Shown: positions 34,468-47,558, counted from the stretch's first letter. The stretch: DNA of 64,000 nt from Shimazuella soli (GCF_022511585.1 NZ_JAKWBN010000006.1:62001-126000), one strand, 5' to 3'. Translations and numbers: made by a program. The notes: generated by a model not told the origin, from the letters alone.

Positions 34468-35070
34468 GTGTCTAATCATTACTATTCTTCGAAACCAGAA
34501 TCAAAGCATGAAATCAGGGAGATTAAAGCGCAATTACGTGGAAATGAACTGTCTTTCCAATCAGATGCTGGCGTTTTCTCTAAAAAAGGAATAGATTTTG
34601 GTAGTAGATTATTGATCGAATCCGCCCAGTTAACAGGACATGAGCATATTTTGGATTTAGGATGTGGTTATGGTCCGGTTGGCATCGCACTTGCAAAAGC
34701 CTATCCTTCTGTCAAAGTCCAGATGGTTGATATAAATGAACGGGCAACTGTTTTGGCGAAAGAAAATGCTCGGGCTAATCAAGTTTCAAACCAAATTACT
34801 GTAAAAGTAAGTGACGGATTCGAACAATTAAAAGGTCAAAAATTTGATGCGATTTTATGTAATCCTCCAATTCGAGTGGGAAAAACTTTTGTCTATCAAT
34901 TATTTCAACAAGCTCGGCAGCACCTATCAGATAGCGGTGCTCTATGGATCGTAATTCGAAAACAACAAGGTGCAGCTTCTGCAAAAGAAGAATTAACTCG
35001 ATTATATGATCATGTTGAGCAAGTAGCGCAGAAAAAAGGTTATTGTATTTTTCTTTCAAAAAACAATTGA
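34468..35070 (+). CDS. ybxB: Class I SAM-dependent methyltransferase YbxB (RsmC-like)
   Basis: The 200-residue protein has the SAM motif ILDLGCGYGPVGIALA and the catalytic NPPIR motif of N2-guanine rRNA methyltransferases. N-terminal YYSSKPESKHE and GVFSKKGIDFGSRLL are family traits. Located between rplL and rpoB as in Bacillus. GTG start after AAGGAGG. The likely substrate is 16S rRNA; this is inferred from RsmC. Confidence 0.92.
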   Translation: MSNHYYSSKPESKHEIREIKAQLRGNELSFQSDAGVFSKKGIDFGSRLLIESAQLTGHEHILDLGCGYGPVGIALAKAYPSVKVQMVDINERATVLAKENARANQVSNQITVKVSDGFEQLKGQKFDAILCNPPIRVGKTFVYQLFQQARQHLSDSGALWIVIRKQQGAASAKEELTRLYDHVEQVAQKKGYCIFLSKNN

Positions 35071-35095
35071 CACGTATAATTGCTTGTGCTAGTGT
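35067..35095 (+). promoter_or_regulatory. Candidate rpoB promoter
   Basis: TTGACA (35067-35072) overlaps the ybxB stop; 17 bases on is TAGTGT (35090-35095), a poor -10, with TATAAC six bases later. The leader to rpoB is about 165 bases and T-rich, with no gene. Confidence 0.45.
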
Positions 35096-35263
35096 TATAA
35101 CTTGCAGAAATCCTTTTGGAATGTTAAACAGTTTTGTGTTGGTTTATTTTTCCTATTTCTTGGCTATGATAGGTTAATAGGTTTTTATTTTGTTATCATC
35201 TGTGGTATTTTTTACCCATTTCTTTTGGTTCTCTTGGATAGGCTTATGAGGGGGGAGCTCGTT

Positions 35264-38200
35264 TTGCTAGGTAAACTTGTGCAGTACGGTCGACGTAAAC
35301 GAAGAAGTTACGCTCGAATTAATGAAATACTAGAGTTGCCAAATCTGATAGAAATCCAACAACAATCATACGAGTGGTTTCTAGAAGAGGGGCTGCGTGA
35401 GATGTTTCAGGACATTTCTCCAATTGAGGATTTTACGGGGAATTTGGTTCTTGAATTCATTGACTACAAATTAGGCGAGCCAAAGTACAACTTGGAGGAG
35501 GCAAAGGACCACCAAGTTACTTATGCTGCTCCATTACGTGTAAAAGTGCGTCTCATCAATAAAGAGACAGGCGAAGTAAAAGAACAAGAAGTATTTATGG
35601 GTGACTTTCCTTTGATGACAGAGACAGGCACCTTTATTTACAATGGGGCGGAACGTGTTATCGTCAGCCAGCTTGTTCGTTCACCTAGTGTGTATTATAG
35701 CACGAAATTAGACAAGAATGGGAAACCAACTTATACTGCCACAGTAATTCCAAATCGTGGCGCATGGCTGGAACTGGAGACAGATGCGAAGGATATTATT
35801 TATGTTCGGATAGACCGTACCAGAAAGATACCTGTAACGGTTCTTTTGCGCGCTCTAGGCTATAGTTCAGATGCAGAAATTATTGATCTTCTTGGAGAAG
35901 ATGAATACATTCGCAATACACTTGATAAAGACAATACAGGAAATACGGAAAAGGCACTCATTGAGATTTACGAACGTCTTCGTCCTGGAGAACCTCCAAC
36001 AGCTGAGAATGCTCGTGACCTGTTATATTCTCGTTTCTTTGATCCAAAACGCTACGACCTGGCTAATGTTGGACGCTATAAAATGAATAAAAAGCTACAT
36101 ATCAAAAATCGGCTTCTCAATCAAAAATTAGCAGAGCATATTGTAGATAGTGAGACAGGTGAAGTACTGGCAGAAGCAGGTCAAGTATTAGAAAGACGTT
36201 TATTAGATAAAGTAATCCCTTATCTAGTAGGTGAAACACCATTTGGACTACAAGAGTATACCGTTCGCGGTGGAGTTCAGATGGAGCCAAAAGCAACAGA
36301 AGGTTTGGTTCGCCTGCAATCTGTAAATATTCACTCTGCTACAAATGATGATCAAATAATTAAAGTTATTTCCAATGCAGAAGTAGATCAAGAGATCAAA
36401 CATATTACACCAGCAGACATTATTGCATCTATTAACTACTTTATCAATCTCCTACATGGGGTTGGTTTGACTGATGATATCGATCATCTTGGTAATCGTC
36501 GTATTCGTTCCGTTGGAGAGCTCTTGCAAAACCAATTCCGTATCGGTTTATCTCGGATGGAGCGTGTAGTGAAAGAGAGAATGTCCATCCAGGATGCAAA
36601 CGCAATTACGCCACAGGCATTAATCAACATCCGCCCAGTGATTGCTTCGATTAAAGAGTTTTTTGGGAGCAGTCAGTTATCTCAATTTATGGACCAAACA
36701 AACCCATTAGCAGAGTTGACTCACAAACGTAAGCTATCTGCTTTAGGGCCTGGTGGACTTACACGGGAACGTGCAGGGATGGAAGTTCGTGACGTTCACC
36801 ATTCTCACTATGGCAGAATGTGTCCGATTGAAACACCTGAGGGACCTAACATTGGTTTGATTAACTGCTTGTCTACTTATGCACGAATTAATAAATTTGG
36901 TTTTATTGAAACTCCATACCGCCGTGTAGATGCAGAAACAGGTCAAGTAACGAATCAGATTGATTACTTAACTGCGGATGAAGAAGATAACTACTACGTT
37001 GCTCAGGCAAATGCACAGATCGATGAAGAAGGTAACTTTCTACAAGATTCTGTGACTGTTCGTTATCGAGATGAAACGATCGCAGTACCAAAAGATCGTG
37101 TTGACTACATGGATGTTTCTCCTAAACAGGTAGTCTCCGTTGCTACGGCATGTATTCCATTCTTGGAAAACGACGACTCTAACCGAGCTCTGATGGGATC
37201 AAACATGCAACGTCAGGCTGTACCGCTCCTAAAACCAGAAGCTCCATTTATCGGAACTGGTATGGAGTATAAATCTGCAGTGGATTCAGGTGTTATGATT
37301 CTAGCTCGTCGTGCTGGTGTGGTTGAGCGAGTTACAGCAGATGAAATCTTGGTTCGCCACGAAGCAGAAGTCGACGGCCGGATGGTAAAAGGTGACTTGG
37401 ATCGTTATCGTTTGAGCAAGTTTATTCGTTCTAACCAAGGCACTTCTGTCAACCAGCGCCCAGTAGTTAAAGTAGGAGAACGCGTTAAGGTTGGAGATAC
37501 ACTTGCTGATGGTCCTTCTACAGAACAAGGAGAAATGGCACTAGGACGAAATGTAGTTGTTGCATTCATGACTTGGGAAGGTTACAACTACGAGGATGCG
37601 ATTCTCTTAAGTGAAAAACTAGTAAAAGAAGATGTTTATACTTCTATTCATATTGAAAAACATGAATCAGAAGCAAGAGACACGAAACTTGGACCAGAAG
37701 AAATCACCAGAGATATTCCTAATGTTGGGGAAGAAGCGTTGAAAAACCTCGATGAACGCGGAATTATTCGTGTTGGTGCAGAGATCAAAGCTGGTGACAT
37801 CTTAGTTGGGAAAGTAACTCCTAAAGGGGTAACCGAACTGACTGCGGAAGAACGTCTATTGCATGCGATCTTTGGCGAGAAAGCACGGGAAGTTCGGGAT
37901 ACTTCCTTGCGTGTGCCTCACGGTCAAGATGGAATCATAGTGGATGTCAAAGTATTTACCCGGGAAAATGGAGACGAACTGCCACCTGGTGTAAATCAAC
38001 TTGTGCGTGTGTATATCGCTCAGAAGAGGAAGATCTCCGAAGGAGATAAAATGGCTGGTCGTCACGGAAATAAAGGGGTTATCGCCCGGATTATGCCAGA
38101 AGAAGATATGCCATTCTTGCCCGATGGTACACCAGTTGAGGTCGTACTTAATCCACTAGGGGTTCCGTCACGGATGAACATCGGACAGGTTTTGGAAGTG

Positions 38201-38830
38201 CATCTTGGAATGGCTGCAAAAACGTTAGGCTTGCATATTGCGACTCCTGTATTTGATGGCGCTCATGAGAGTGATGTATTTGAAACTCTCGTGGAAGCAG
38301 GTCTGGACGCAGATGGAAAATTTGTTCTTTATGACGGTCGTACTGGTGAGCCGATGGAAAACCGTGTTACTGTCGGTGTGATGTACATGATCAAACTGGC
38401 ACACATGGTAGACGATAAAATCCATGCTCGTTCCACTGGACCATACTCTCTTGTAACGCAGCAGCCACTTGGTGGTAAAGCCCAATTTGGTGGACAACGT
38501 TTTGGGGAGATGGAGGTATGGGCACTCGAGGCATATGGAGCTGCGTATACCTTGCAAGAAATTTTGACGGTGAAGTCGGATGATGTGGTAGGTCGTGTCA
38601 AAACATATGAATCTATCGTCAAAGGCGAAAATGTTCCAGAACCAGGTGTTCCAGAGTCCTTTAAAGTATTGATCAAGGAACTTCAGAGCCTTGGAATGGA
38701 TGTCAAGATTTTGGCTGAAAACGAAGAAGAGATCGAAATGCGTGAGTTAGATGATGAAGATGAACCATCTAGCGATCGACTTGGTTTTGAACTGGATGAG
38801 CAGGAAACTCGCTCTACCATGGAATCCTAA
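35264..38830 (+). CDS. rpoB: RNA polymerase beta subunit
   Basis: The 1188-residue protein begins at TTG 35264 ([18 protein letters not shown]), 5 bases after GGGGGGAG. The frame continues upstream to 35102 as a hydrophobic stretch without homology and is rejected. The rifampicin pocket reads SQLSQFMDQ, then [10 protein letters not shown]; the second arginine of the usual HKRR is lysine (codon 36731-36733). Active-site motifs [19 protein letters not shown] and [16 protein letters not shown] are intact. It is followed 15 bases later by rpoC. Confidence 0.98.
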   Translation: MLGKLVQYGRRKRRSYARINEILELPNLIEIQQQSYEWFLEEGLREMFQDISPIEDFTGNLVLEFIDYKLGEPKYNLEEAKDHQVTYAAPLRVKVRLINKETGEVKEQEVFMGDFPLMTETGTFIYNGAERVIVSQLVRSPSVYYSTKLDKNGKPTYTATVIPNRGAWLELETDAKDIIYVRIDRTRKIPVTVLLRALGYSSDAEIIDLLGEDEYIRNTLDKDNTGNTEKALIEIYERLRPGEPPTAENARDLLYSRFFDPKRYDLANVGRYKMNKKLHIKNRLLNQKLAEHIVDSETGEVLAEAGQVLERRLLDKVIPYLVGETPFGLQEYTVRGGVQMEPKATEGLVRLQSVNIHSATNDDQIIKVISNAEVDQEIKHITPADIIASINYFINLLHGVGLTDDIDHLGNRRIRSVGELLQNQFRIGLSRMERVVKERMSIQDANAITPQALINIRPVIASIKEFFGSSQLSQFMDQTNPLAELTHKRKLSALGPGGLTRERAGMEVRDVHHSHYGRMCPIETPEGPNIGLINCLSTYARINKFGFIETPYRRVDAETGQVTNQIDYLTADEEDNYYVAQANAQIDEEGNFLQDSVTVRYRDETIAVPKDRVDYMDVSPKQVVSVATACIPFLENDDSNRALMGSNMQRQAVPLLKPEAPFIGTGMEYKSAVDSGVMILARRAGVVERVTADEILVRHEAEVDGRMVKGDLDRYRLSKFIRSNQGTSVNQRPVVKVGERVKVGDTLADGPSTEQGEMALGRNVVVAFMTWEGYNYEDAILLSEKLVKEDVYTSIHIEKHESEARDTKLGPEEITRDIPNVGEEALKNLDERGIIRVGAEIKAGDILVGKVTPKGVTELTAEERLLHAIFGEKAREVRDTSLRVPHGQDGIIVDVKVFTRENGDELPPGVNQLVRVYIAQKRKISEGDKMAGRHGNKGVIARIMPEEDMPFLPDGTPVEVVLNPLGVPSRMNIGQVLEVHLGMAAKTLGLHIATPVFDGAHESDVFETLVEAGLDADGKFVLYDGRTGEPMENRVTVGVMYMIKLAHMVDDKIHARSTGPYSLVTQQPLGGKAQFGGQRFGEMEVWALEAYGAAYTLQEILTVKSDDVVGRVKTYESIVKGENVPEPGVPESFKVLIKELQSLGMDVKILAENEEEIEMRELDDEDEPSSDRLGFELDEQETRSTMES

Positions 38831-38845
38831 GGGAGGAATGGCCCA

Positions 38846-41800
38846 ATGCTCGATGTTAACAACTTCGAATATATGAAAATAGGTTTAGCCTCTCCTGAAA
38901 AGATCCGGTCTTGGTCTCGTGGGGAGGTCAAAAAACCAGAAACAATTAACTACAGAACATTAAAACCTGAAAAAGAAGGGTTATTCTGTGAGAAAATTTT
39001 TGGCCCACAAAAAGACTGGGAGTGTCATTGCGGAAAGTACAAACGTGTTCGGTACAAAGGTGTTGTCTGTGACCGATGCGGTGTAGAAGTTACTCGTGCA
39101 AAAGTACGTCGTGAACGTATGGGACATATCGAGCTGGCTGCTCCTGTTTCACACATTTGGTATTTCAAAGGCATTCCAAGCCGTATGGGATTGGTATTGG
39201 ATATGTCACCACGGTCTTTGGAGGAAGTTATCTACTTCGCTTCTTATGTAGTCGTAGATGCAGGTGCTACTCCTCTCGAAAAGAAACAACTTTTGTCAGA
39301 AAAAGAATTTCGCAGTTACCGTGAAAAATATGGCAATGGTTTTGTAGCCATGATGGGTGCGGAGGCGATCAAACGCCTTCTTGCTTCGATCGATCTCGAT
39401 AAAGAAGTCGAGCAGCTAAAAGAAGAATTGGAAACAGCACAAGGACAACGTCGCAATCGTGCGGTAAAACGTTTAGAAGTGTTGGAAGCATTTCGTTCAT
39501 CCGGCAACAGTCCAGATTGGATGATTATGGATGTACTTCCTGTTATACCACCAGAAATTCGTCCTATGGTTCAGCTTGATGGTGGTCGTTTCGCTACATC
39601 AGACTTGAACGATTTGTACCGTCGAGTTATCAACCGGAACAATCGATTGAAGCGCCTTTTAGACCTCGGTGCACCAGATATTATTGTGCAAAACGAAAAG
39701 CGTATGTTGCAAGAAGCAGTAGATGCTTTAATCGACAATGGTCGTCGCGGGCGTCCAGTTACAGGTCCAGGAAACAGACCATTGAAGTCTCTATCTCATA
39801 TGCTCAAAGGGAAACAGGGGCGTTTCCGTCAAAACCTATTAGGTAAACGGGTTGACTATTCCGGACGTTCCGTTATCGTAGTAGGTCCTAATCTCAAAAT
39901 GTACCAGTGTGGTCTACCGAAAGAGATGGCTTTGGAGTTATTTAAGCCATTTGTGATGAAAGAGTTAGTTGCAAAAGGACTAGCTCATAACATCAAGAGT
40001 GCGAAACGAAAAGTAGAGAGAATTCATCCAGAAGTTTGGGATGTTTTAGAAGAAGTCATCAAAGAACATCCTGTACTCCTAAATCGTGCTCCAACCCTTC
40101 ACCGTTTAGGGATTCAAGCGTTTGAACCAATTTTGGTCGAAGGTAGAGCGATTCGCTTACATCCGCTCGTCTGTACAGCTTATAATGCTGACTTTGACGG
40201 TGACCAAATGGCTGTACACGTACCATTGTCAGCAGAAGCTCAAGCAGAAGCTCGACTTTTGATGTTAGCAGCACAAAATATCTTGAATCCAAAAGACGGA
40301 AAACCTGTTGTTACTCCTTCACAGGATATGGTATTAGGATGTTACTATCTAACCATACAGAAAACAGGTGAAAAAGGTGAAGGTACTGTATTCTACTCAA
40401 CTGCTGAAGCAATCAGTGCATATCACCATGGGTATGTCACCTTGCATTCTCGAATTGCTATTCCAGTAAAATCACTTAACAAAACGACTTTTACGGAGAG
40501 ACAACAATCAGCTTTGCTTGTAACGACACCAGGTAAATTAATTTTCAATGAAATCTTGCCAGAAGATTTTCCATTCATTAATGAACCTGGTAAGAAAAAC
40601 TTTACTGCGACTCCTGAAAAATATTTCATCTATGATAAAGGGGTAAACATCCCTGAGTTTATTCAAAAATTGGATGAACCTGGTGCATTGACGAAAAAGG
40701 ATCTAGGTGCCATTATCGCTGAATGTTTCCGTCGTTTTGGTACGATGATGACATCTGTCATTTTGGACCGTGTAAAAGCACTTGGATATTCTTATTCGAC
40801 CAAAGCAGGGATTACCATGTCTGTATCAGACGTTATGGTTCCAGAAGCGAAGAAAGATATTTTGGCAGAAGCGGAAGAACAAGTGAAAACAGTCATGAAG
40901 CAATATCGCCGCGGTTTGATCACAGACGATGAACGTTATGAGCGTGTTATCTCCATCTGGAGTAAAGCAAAAGATCGTATCACAGAAGTATTGATGGGCA
41001 ACATGGGTAAATACAACCCAATTTATATGATGGCTCACTCCGGTGCGCGAGGTAATGTTTCTCAGATTACCCAGCTTGCAGGGATGCGTGGCTTGATGGC
41101 TAACCCAGCTGGTAAAATTATTGAACAACCTATTCGAACCAACTTCCGTGAAGGTTTGACTGTATTGGAATATTTCATTTCTACCCACGGTGCAAGGAAA
41201 GGTCTAGCGGATACTGCCTTACGTACTGCTGACTCTGGTTATTTGACAAGACGTTTGGTTGACGTTGCTCAAGATGTTATCGTACGGGAAGATGACTGTG
41301 GTACGGATAAAGGATTGCTCGTGAAACGAATCCATGATGGCAATGAAATTATCGAAGATCTATATGATCGTATTGTCGGACGTGTTAGTTTCCAAACCGT
41401 TCGCCATCCTGAAACAGATCATGTCATCATCAACCGCAATGAATTGATCGATGAAGAAACAGCAACTCAAATCATGGAAGCTGGTATTGAAACAGTAGTG
41501 ATTCGTTCCGTGCTTTCTTGCCGGACCAAACACGGAGTATGCAAAAAATGTTATGGTCGAAATCTAGCCCTTGGAACACCAGTGGAGATCGGAGAAGCTG
41601 TTGGTATTATTGCAGCTCAATCCATTGGGGAACCAGGAACCCAGTTGACCATGCGTACCTTCCATACTGGAGGGGTTGCAGGGGATGATATTACCCAAGG
41701 TCTGCCTCGTATTCAAGAACTTTTTGAAGCCCGAAATCCAAAAGGTCAAGCTATTGTTGCGGAAATCGACGGAAAAATAATCGAAATTCGTGAGGTAAAA

Positions 41801-42457
41801 GATCGCCGCGAGGTGGAGATCGAAGGAGAAGTGGAAAACAAAACACACACCATTCCATATGGGTCTCGTCTGAAAGTGATGGAAGGCGACGAAGTGTCTG
41901 CTGGAGATGTTCTCACAGAAGGTTCAATCGATCCAAAAGAATTGCTGCGGATCAAGGGTGTGCAAGGTGTTCAGGCATATATCTTACAAGAAGTACAGAA
42001 AGTATACCGCCTCCAAGGGGTAGAAATTAACGATAAGCACGTAGAAGTAATGATCAGACAAATGATGCGGAAAGTTCGTATCACGGATGCTGGAACAACT
42101 GACTTACTGCCAGGATCTGTAACAGATATCCATGACTACGAAGCATCGAACAGAAAAACTCTACTGGCTGGTGGTGAACCAGCAGTAGCAAGACCTGTTC
42201 TCTTAGGTATTACCAAAGCATCCCTAGAAACAGAGTCCTTCTTATCTGCTGCTTCTTTCCAAGAAACTACCCGTGTTCTTACTGATGCAGCGATTAAAGG
42301 AAAGGTAGACCGACTTCTAGGTTTGAAAGAGAATGTCATCATCGGAAAACTTGTACCAGCAGGTACAGGTATGAACCGCTATCGTACATTAGATGTGCAA
42401 TTGGCTAATGAAGTAGCGGAAACGACTGATGAGAAAGAAACTGTGTTGATTGACTAA
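38846..42457 (+). CDS. rpoC: RNA polymerase beta-prime subunit
   Basis: The 1203-residue protein has the N-terminal zinc finger ([16 protein letters not shown]), the catalytic [12 protein letters not shown] that holds the three Mg-binding aspartates, the bridge-helix/trigger-loop region (TFHTGGVAG), and the second zinc site ([16 protein letters not shown]). SD GGGAGGAATGG. Length matches Bacillus (1199). Confidence 0.99.
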   Translation: MLDVNNFEYMKIGLASPEKIRSWSRGEVKKPETINYRTLKPEKEGLFCEKIFGPQKDWECHCGKYKRVRYKGVVCDRCGVEVTRAKVRRERMGHIELAAPVSHIWYFKGIPSRMGLVLDMSPRSLEEVIYFASYVVVDAGATPLEKKQLLSEKEFRSYREKYGNGFVAMMGAEAIKRLLASIDLDKEVEQLKEELETAQGQRRNRAVKRLEVLEAFRSSGNSPDWMIMDVLPVIPPEIRPMVQLDGGRFATSDLNDLYRRVINRNNRLKRLLDLGAPDIIVQNEKRMLQEAVDALIDNGRRGRPVTGPGNRPLKSLSHMLKGKQGRFRQNLLGKRVDYSGRSVIVVGPNLKMYQCGLPKEMALELFKPFVMKELVAKGLAHNIKSAKRKVERIHPEVWDVLEEVIKEHPVLLNRAPTLHRLGIQAFEPILVEGRAIRLHPLVCTAYNADFDGDQMAVHVPLSAEAQAEARLLMLAAQNILNPKDGKPVVTPSQDMVLGCYYLTIQKTGEKGEGTVFYSTAEAISAYHHGYVTLHSRIAIPVKSLNKTTFTERQQSALLVTTPGKLIFNEILPEDFPFINEPGKKNFTATPEKYFIYDKGVNIPEFIQKLDEPGALTKKDLGAIIAECFRRFGTMMTSVILDRVKALGYSYSTKAGITMSVSDVMVPEAKKDILAEAEEQVKTVMKQYRRGLITDDERYERVISIWSKAKDRITEVLMGNMGKYNPIYMMAHSGARGNVSQITQLAGMRGLMANPAGKIIEQPIRTNFREGLTVLEYFISTHGARKGLADTALRTADSGYLTRRLVDVAQDVIVREDDCGTDKGLLVKRIHDGNEIIEDLYDRIVGRVSFQTVRHPETDHVIINRNELIDEETATQIMEAGIETVVIRSVLSCRTKHGVCKKCYGRNLALGTPVEIGEAVGIIAAQSIGEPGTQLTMRTFHTGGVAGDDITQGLPRIQELFEARNPKGQAIVAEIDGKIIEIREVKDRREVEIEGEVENKTHTIPYGSRLKVMEGDEVSAGDVLTEGSIDPKELLRIKGVQGVQAYILQEVQKVYRLQGVEINDKHVEVMIRQMMRKVRITDAGTTDLLPGSVTDIHDYEASNRKTLLAGGEPAVARPVLLGITKASLETESFLSAASFQETTRVLTDAAIKGKVDRLLGLKENVIIGKLVPAGTGMNRYRTLDVQLANEVAETTDEKETVLID

Positions 42458-42470
42458 TCGTAAGTAAGAC

Positions 42471-42505
42471 ACAGAGGTCTGAATCGGGCCTCTGTTCTCT
42501 TTTTT
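42471..42505 (+). terminator. Terminator after rpoBC
   Basis: ACAGAGG / CCTCTGT stem with a loop of about 11 bases, then TCTCTTTTTT. Confidence 0.9.
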
Positions 42506-42534
42506 AGCTTTAATAATTTTGTTTTATTCCAGTA

Positions 42535-42563
42535 TTGACTTTTGTGTGTCATGATGGTAAGAT
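42535..42563 (+). promoter_or_regulatory. SigA promoter of ybxF-str operon
   Basis: TTGACT (42535-42540), 17 bases, TAAGAT (42558-42563), 44 bases before ybxF. Confidence 0.75.
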
Positions 42564-42606
42564 TTCTCCTGTGCTTGTATGAGAATCACTTTGGAGGGCT
42601 GTATCT

Positions 42607-42858
42607 ATGTCTTATGATAAAGTGAAACAAGCAAAAAGGCTCGTTACTGGTGTTAAACAGACGAGAAAAGCGATTGACCGACAACTGGTATCGTTTGTCG
42701 TATTGGCCGAAGATGCAGATTTGATTCTTACTCATCCTATCCAGTCGCTCTGCGAGCAAAAGGAAATAGCTTATACATATGTAGCTTCCATGAGGGAGCT
42801 TGGTAAAGCTAGTGGGATTCAAGTAGGTACAGCTGCGGTAGCCATTTTGAAAGACTAG
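42607..42858 (+). CDS. ybxF: L7Ae-family K-turn-binding protein YbxF
   Basis: The 83-residue protein is a small L7Ae/L30e fold: GVKQTRKAIDRQLVSFVVLAEDAD, then VASMRELGKASGIQVGTAAVAI. Bacillus YbxF binds kink-turn RNA and associates with ribosomes. It precedes rpsL as in Bacillus. TTGGAGGG lies before the ATG. The 142-base gap to rpsL has no gene. Confidence 0.95.
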   Translation: MSYDKVKQAKRLVTGVKQTRKAIDRQLVSFVVLAEDADLILTHPIQSLCEQKEIAYTYVASMRELGKASGIQVGTAAVAILKD

Positions 42859-43000
42859 AAGATGACTTTAGAGCTTGTATCGTGTAGATGTCGACTATAT
42901 GCGATATTTGCTTCTAATGGTTCCTCTATTTTTTTCGCAAATTACGATCCACCTGGATCTGTTGTTTTAAATAATATTTAAATTGAGGGGGTGGAAAGAG

Positions 43001-43417
43001 ATGCCAACAATTAATCAGTTAGTACGCAAAGGACGTAAAAATAAAATCGTGAAGTCCAAATCTCCTGCATTGCAAGTGAGCTTTAACAGTTTCCGCAAGG
43101 AGAGCACTCCACAAAGTTCACCTCAAAAACGTGGAGTTTGTACCCGTGTAGGAACGATGACACCTAAAAAACCTAACTCTGCGTTGCGTAAATATGCCCG
43201 TGTTCGTTTGAGTAACGGTATTGAGGTAACTGCTTATATTCCTGGAATTGGTCACAACCTACAAGAACACTCTGTGGTACTAGTTCGTGGCGGACGTGTA
43301 AAAGACCTACCTGGTGTACGTTATCATATCGTTCGTGGAGCACTCGATACCGCAGGTGTACAAAACCGGGGACAAGGTCGTTCCAAATATGGTACAAAAC
43401 GTGCAAAGAAAAAATAA
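43001..43417 (+). CDS. rpsL: Ribosomal protein S12
   Basis: The 138-residue protein has the decoding-centre loops [11 protein letters not shown] and [10 protein letters not shown], both wild type for streptomycin sensitivity. ATG 43001 follows GAGGGGGTGG; the TTG frame from 42983 overlaps that site and is rejected. First gene of the str operon proper. Confidence 0.98.
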   Translation: MPTINQLVRKGRKNKIVKSKSPALQVSFNSFRKESTPQSSPQKRGVCTRVGTMTPKKPNSALRKYARVRLSNGIEVTAYIPGIGHNLQEHSVVLVRGGRVKDLPGVRYHIVRGALDTAGVQNRGQGRSKYGTKRAKKK

Positions 43418-43461
43418 TGCGCTAAAAATTTAACATCCATAGAGAAAAGGAGGGGAATCCA

Positions 43462-43932
43462 ATGCCACGTAAAGGTCCTGTAGAACGTCGTGATGCATTA
43501 CCAGATCCAATTTACAACAGCAAACTCGTAACCCGTCTAATCAATCGTCTTATGTACGATGGAGAAAAGGGAAAGGCACAACGTATCCTGTATGATGCGT
43601 TTGAGTTGATCAAAGATCGTTCCGGAAATGACCCAATGGAAGTTTTCGAGCAAGCTTTGAAAAACGTAATGCCTGTATTGGAAGTTAAGGCACGTCGTGT
43701 TGGTGGTGCTAACTACCAAGTACCAATCGAAGTAAAACCTGAGCGTCGTACAAGCCTCGGACTTCGTTGGTTAGTATCTTATGCTCGTCTTCGCAATGAG
43801 AAGAGTATGCAAGAACGTCTTGCTAACGAAATTCTCGATGCTGCTAATAACGGCGGTTCAGCTGTGAAGAAGAAAGAAGACACACACCGGATGGCAGAAG
43901 CAAACCGTGCGTTTGCTCACTATCGCTGGTAA
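43462..43932 (+). CDS. rpsG: Ribosomal protein S7
   Basis: The 156-residue primary 16S-binding protein has [18 protein letters not shown] and the [14 protein letters not shown] loop. AAGGAGGGGAATCC precedes the ATG. A CTTTCC / GGAAAG hairpin lies in the gap before fusA. Confidence 0.98.
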   Translation: MPRKGPVERRDALPDPIYNSKLVTRLINRLMYDGEKGKAQRILYDAFELIKDRSGNDPMEVFEQALKNVMPVLEVKARRVGGANYQVPIEVKPERRTSLGLRWLVSYARLRNEKSMQERLANEILDAANNGGSAVKKKEDTHRMAEANRAFAHYRW

Positions 43933-43998
43933 TTTCCTTTCCAAGCTATGTGCTAGGAAAGATCAACTACTGAGGTTATATGAAGGGAGAAGTTTCTC

Positions 43999-46074
43999 AT
44001 GGCACGTGAATTCTCCTTGAAAAATACACGAAATATCGGCATCATGGCTCACATCGATGCGGGTAAAACAACCACTACCGAGCGTGTATTGTTTTATACT
44101 GGTCGTGTTCATAAGATTGGTGAGGTGCACGAAGGTGCAGCTACCATGGACTGGATGAAACAAGAACAAGAACGTGGAATCACGATTACTTCCGCTGCGA
44201 CAACTGCACAGTGGAAAGGACATCGGATTAACATTATTGACACTCCGGGGCACGTTGATTTTACTGTAGAGGTAGAGCGTTCCCTTCGTGTATTAGATGG
44301 AGCAGTTGGGGTTTTTGACGCAAAAGGCGGAGTAGAACCTCAATCAGAAACAGTTTGGCGTCAAGCGGACCGCTATAATGTACCGCGTATCGCATATATT
44401 AACAAAATGGACATCATTGGTGCAGACTTCCTTGGTTCTGTAGAACAGATGAAGGATCGTCTATCTGCTAATGCTGTACCTATTCAACTACCTATCGGAG
44501 CAGAAGATACTTTCCAGGGCATGATCGATTTGATCACAATGAAAGCTATCATCTACACCGATGACCTGGGAACAACTTCTGAAGCAAGAGAAATCCCAGA
44601 AGAGTACAGAGAACAAGCAGAAGAGTATCGTACCAACTTGCTCGACGCTGTTGCTGAACTCGATGATGATTTGATGGAAAAATATCTAGAAGGCGAAGAA
44701 CTAACGGAAGAAGAGATAAATGCTGCTCTTCGTAAGGGTACTTGTGAAGTGAAAATCACTCCAGTACTTTGTGGTTCTTCTTACAAAAACAAAGGGGTAC
44801 AACCACTTCTTGATGCAGTAGTAGCTTATCTACCATCTCCACTTGATGTTCCAGCGATCCAAGGGGAACTTCCAGATGGTACAGAGGCAGTACGTCACTC
44901 TAGTGATGAAGAGCCTTTCTCAGCACTTGCATTCAAAATCATGACAGACCCATTTGTTGGTAAATTGACTTTCTTCCGCGTTTATTCCGGTTCTCTTGAT
45001 TCTGGTTCTTATGTGCAAAACACAACCAAAGGTAAAAGAGAACGTGTTGGACGTATCTTGCAGATGCACGCAAATTCTCGTGAAGAGATCAGCACCGTAT
45101 ATGCTGGAGATATTGCAGCTGCGGTTGGCCTGAAAGCTACTACTACTGGGGATACCCTGTCTGATGAAAAGAATGAAATCATTCTTGAGTCCATGACATT
45201 CCCAGAGCCAGTTATCGAAGTTGCGATTGAACCAAAAACAAAAGCAGACCAAGATAAAATGGGTGTAGCTCTTGCTAAATTGGCTGAAGAAGATCCTACC
45301 TTCCGCACACACACAGATGAGGATACAGGTCAGACGATTATCGCTGGTATGGGTGAGCTACACCTAGAGATCATCGTAGACCGTTTGAAAGAAGAGTTCC
45401 GAGTAGAAGCGAATGTGGGTGCACCACAAGTAGCATTCAAAGAAACCTTCCGTTCATCTGCTAAAGTCGAAGGTAAATTTGTTCGTCAGTCTGGTGGTAA
45501 AGGTCAATATGGTCACGTTTGGATCGAGTATGAGCCACTACCAGAAGGTTCTGGTTTCGAATTCGTGAACAAAATTGTCGGTGGGGTTGTTCCAAAAGAA
45601 TACATCCCAGCAGTACAAAAAGGTATTGAAGAATCTATGCTCAACGGTGTTCTTGCCGGATACCAATTGGTAGACGTGCGTGCTACACTAGTTGATGGTT
45701 CTTACCATGATGTAGACTCATCTGAAATGGCATTTAAGATTGCAGGTTCCATGTCGTTAAAAGCAGCGAAGAGCAAATGTAACCCAGTAATCTTAGAGCC
45801 AATCATGAGAGTAGAAGTAACCGTACCTGAAGAGTACATGGGTGATGTGATGGGTGATGCTAGCTCCCGTCGCGGACGTGTAGAAGGTATGGAAGCCCGC
45901 GGTGGAGCTCAAGTTGTTCGTGCAATGGTTCCACTTGCAGAAATGTTTGGGTATGCAACTAACCTACGTTCCCGTACTCAAGGTCGCGGAGTATTCTCCA
46001 TGCAGTTCGACCACTTTGAAGAAGTTCCAAAAAGTGTAGCTGAAGAGATTATCAAAAAAGCTACAACTGTATAA
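43999..46074 (+). CDS. fusA: Elongation factor G
   Basis: The 691-residue translocation GTPase has G1 [14 protein letters not shown]3 DTPGHVDF and G4 NKMD, the domain IV loop [16 protein letters not shown] and domain V. GAAGGGAGAAG precedes the ATG. Length and sequence fit the single housekeeping EF-G. Confidence 0.98.
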   Translation: MAREFSLKNTRNIGIMAHIDAGKTTTTERVLFYTGRVHKIGEVHEGAATMDWMKQEQERGITITSAATTAQWKGHRINIIDTPGHVDFTVEVERSLRVLDGAVGVFDAKGGVEPQSETVWRQADRYNVPRIAYINKMDIIGADFLGSVEQMKDRLSANAVPIQLPIGAEDTFQGMIDLITMKAIIYTDDLGTTSEAREIPEEYREQAEEYRTNLLDAVAELDDDLMEKYLEGEELTEEEINAALRKGTCEVKITPVLCGSSYKNKGVQPLLDAVVAYLPSPLDVPAIQGELPDGTEAVRHSSDEEPFSALAFKIMTDPFVGKLTFFRVYSGSLDSGSYVQNTTKGKRERVGRILQMHANSREEISTVYAGDIAAAVGLKATTTGDTLSDEKNEIILESMTFPEPVIEVAIEPKTKADQDKMGVALAKLAEEDPTFRTHTDEDTGQTIIAGMGELHLEIIVDRLKEEFRVEANVGAPQVAFKETFRSSAKVEGKFVRQSGGKGQYGHVWIEYEPLPEGSGFEFVNKIVGGVVPKEYIPAVQKGIEESMLNGVLAGYQLVDVRATLVDGSYHDVDSSEMAFKIAGSMSLKAAKSKCNPVILEPIMRVEVTVPEEYMGDVMGDASSRRGRVEGMEARGGAQVVRAMVPLAEMFGYATNLRSRTQGRGVFSMQFDHFEEVPKSVAEEIIKKATTV

Positions 46075-46172
46075 GTTCAAGAGAATCTAGTAGAGCACAC
46101 TCTTCTAGCTTCCTATAAATCTATGTATCAAAAATAAAAATTACTCTTCTTACTTTGAAGGAGGATTCTAAA

Positions 46173-47363
46173 ATGGCAAAAGCCAAGTTCGAACGTACAA
46201 AACCACACGTTAACGTTGGTACAATCGGTCACGTTGACCATGGTAAAACTACTCTTACCGCTGCAATCACAACTGTTCTAGCTCAAAAAGGTGGCGCTAC
46301 TGCTACTGCTTATGATCAAATTGATAAAGCTCCAGAAGAAAAAGAGCGTGGTATTACCATCTCTACTGCACACGTAGAGTATGAAACAGACAACCGCCAC
46401 TATGCACACGTTGACTGCCCAGGACACGCTGACTATGTTAAAAACATGATCACTGGTGCTGCGCAAATGGACGGAGCTATCTTGGTAGTATCTGCTGCTG
46501 ACGGTCCTATGCCTCAAACTCGTGAGCACATCTTGCTATCTCGCCAAGTTGGTGTTTCTCACATCGTTGTTTTCTTGAACAAAGTAGACATGGTTGACGA
46601 CGAAGAGCTATTGGAATTGGTAGAAATGGAAGTTCGTGAACTTCTTGATGAATACGAATTCCCTGGTGATGATATCCCAGTAATCGCAGGTTCTGCTTTG
46701 AAAGCTCTTGAAAACCCAGCTGGTGGAGAATGGGCTGACAAAATTCTTGAATTGATGGCAGCTGTTGATGCTTACGTTCCAGAACCAGTTCGTGACACTG
46801 ACAAACCTTTCTTGATGCCAGTTGAGGATGTATTCACCATTACTGGTCGTGGTACTGTTGCTACCGGTCGTGTAGAAAGCGGTGCTGTAAAAGTTGGGGA
46901 AGAAGTTGAAATCATCGGTATCACCGATACTCGTAAAACTGTTGTAACTGGTGTAGAAATGTTCCGTCGTCTTCTTGACTCCGCTCAAGCTGGTGACAAC
47001 ATCGGAGCTCTACTTCGTGGGGTAGAACGTAAAGATATCCAACGTGGTCAAGTTCTTGCTAAACCAGGTAGTGTGAAACCTCACACCAAATTTAAAGCTC
47101 AAGTTTATGTTCTTTCCAAAGAAGAAGGTGGACGTCATACTCCTTTCTTCTCTAGCTACCGTCCTCAGTTCTACTTCCGTACAACGGACGTAACTGGTGT
47201 TATCCAACTTCCAGAAGGTACCGAAATGTGTATGCCTGGAGATAACGTAGAGATGGAAGTGGAATTGATCGCTCCTATCGCTATCGAAGACGGAACTCGT
47301 TTCACCATCCGTGAAGGTGGACGTACCGTTGGTGCTGGTGCAGTTACTGTAATTAGCGAGTAG
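46173..47363 (+). CDS. tuf: Elongation factor Tu
   Basis: The 395-residue GTPase has G1 [10 protein letters not shown]3 DCPGHADY, G4 NKVD and the RGITI switch I. ATG 46173 follows GAAGGAGG; the TTG frame from 46155 is rejected. Codon use is strongly biased, as expected for a highly expressed gene. It ends the str operon, with a terminator after it. Confidence 0.99.
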   Translation: MAKAKFERTKPHVNVGTIGHVDHGKTTLTAAITTVLAQKGGATATAYDQIDKAPEEKERGITISTAHVEYETDNRHYAHVDCPGHADYVKNMITGAAQMDGAILVVSAADGPMPQTREHILLSRQVGVSHIVVFLNKVDMVDDEELLELVEMEVRELLDEYEFPGDDIPVIAGSALKALENPAGGEWADKILELMAAVDAYVPEPVRDTDKPFLMPVEDVFTITGRGTVATGRVESGAVKVGEEVEIIGITDTRKTVVTGVEMFRRLLDSAQAGDNIGALLRGVERKDIQRGQVLAKPGSVKPHTKFKAQVYVLSKEEGGRHTPFFSSYRPQFYFRTTDVTGVIQLPEGTEMCMPGDNVEMEVELIAPIAIEDGTRFTIREGGRTVGAGAVTVISE

Positions 47364-47371
47364 TATATAAT

Positions 47372-47417
47372 ATAAAAAAGCTGTTCTCCTATCAGGGTGG
47401 GAGAACAGCTTTTTTTA
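47372..47417. terminator. Terminator after tuf
   Basis: AAAAAAGCTGTTCTCC / GGAGAACAGCTTTTTT 16-bp stem with a 10-base loop; T runs on both strands. It closes the str operon. Confidence 0.96.
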
Positions 47418-47510
47418 TAGAAATATCCGAGATTCAATATATGTAAGGTTAAATGTATGAAAGCAAGTCCCTGCTAGTTAGCTTGGATTTTGTTTTTTTT
47501 AAAGGTAGGG

Positions 47511-47546
47511 CGGGTGTTAGGTCGGTGCTTGACCGTCCTACACCCG
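47511..47546 (-). terminator. GC-rich hairpin after the minus-strand foreign gene
   Basis: CGGGTGT-T-AGG-T-CGGT pairs with ACCG-T-CCT-ACACCCG, one bulge and one mismatch, with a 5-base loop. On the minus strand no T run follows. It lies 12 bases past the stop at 47559. Confidence 0.65.
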
Positions 47547-47558
47547 TGCCTTGGCTGA

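Noticed and set aside
35102-35263. 54-residue hydrophobic N-terminal extension of RpoB
   Set aside because: It is T-rich promoter/leader sequence, has no SD, and the conserved RpoB start coincides with the TTG at 35264 behind GGGGGGAG.
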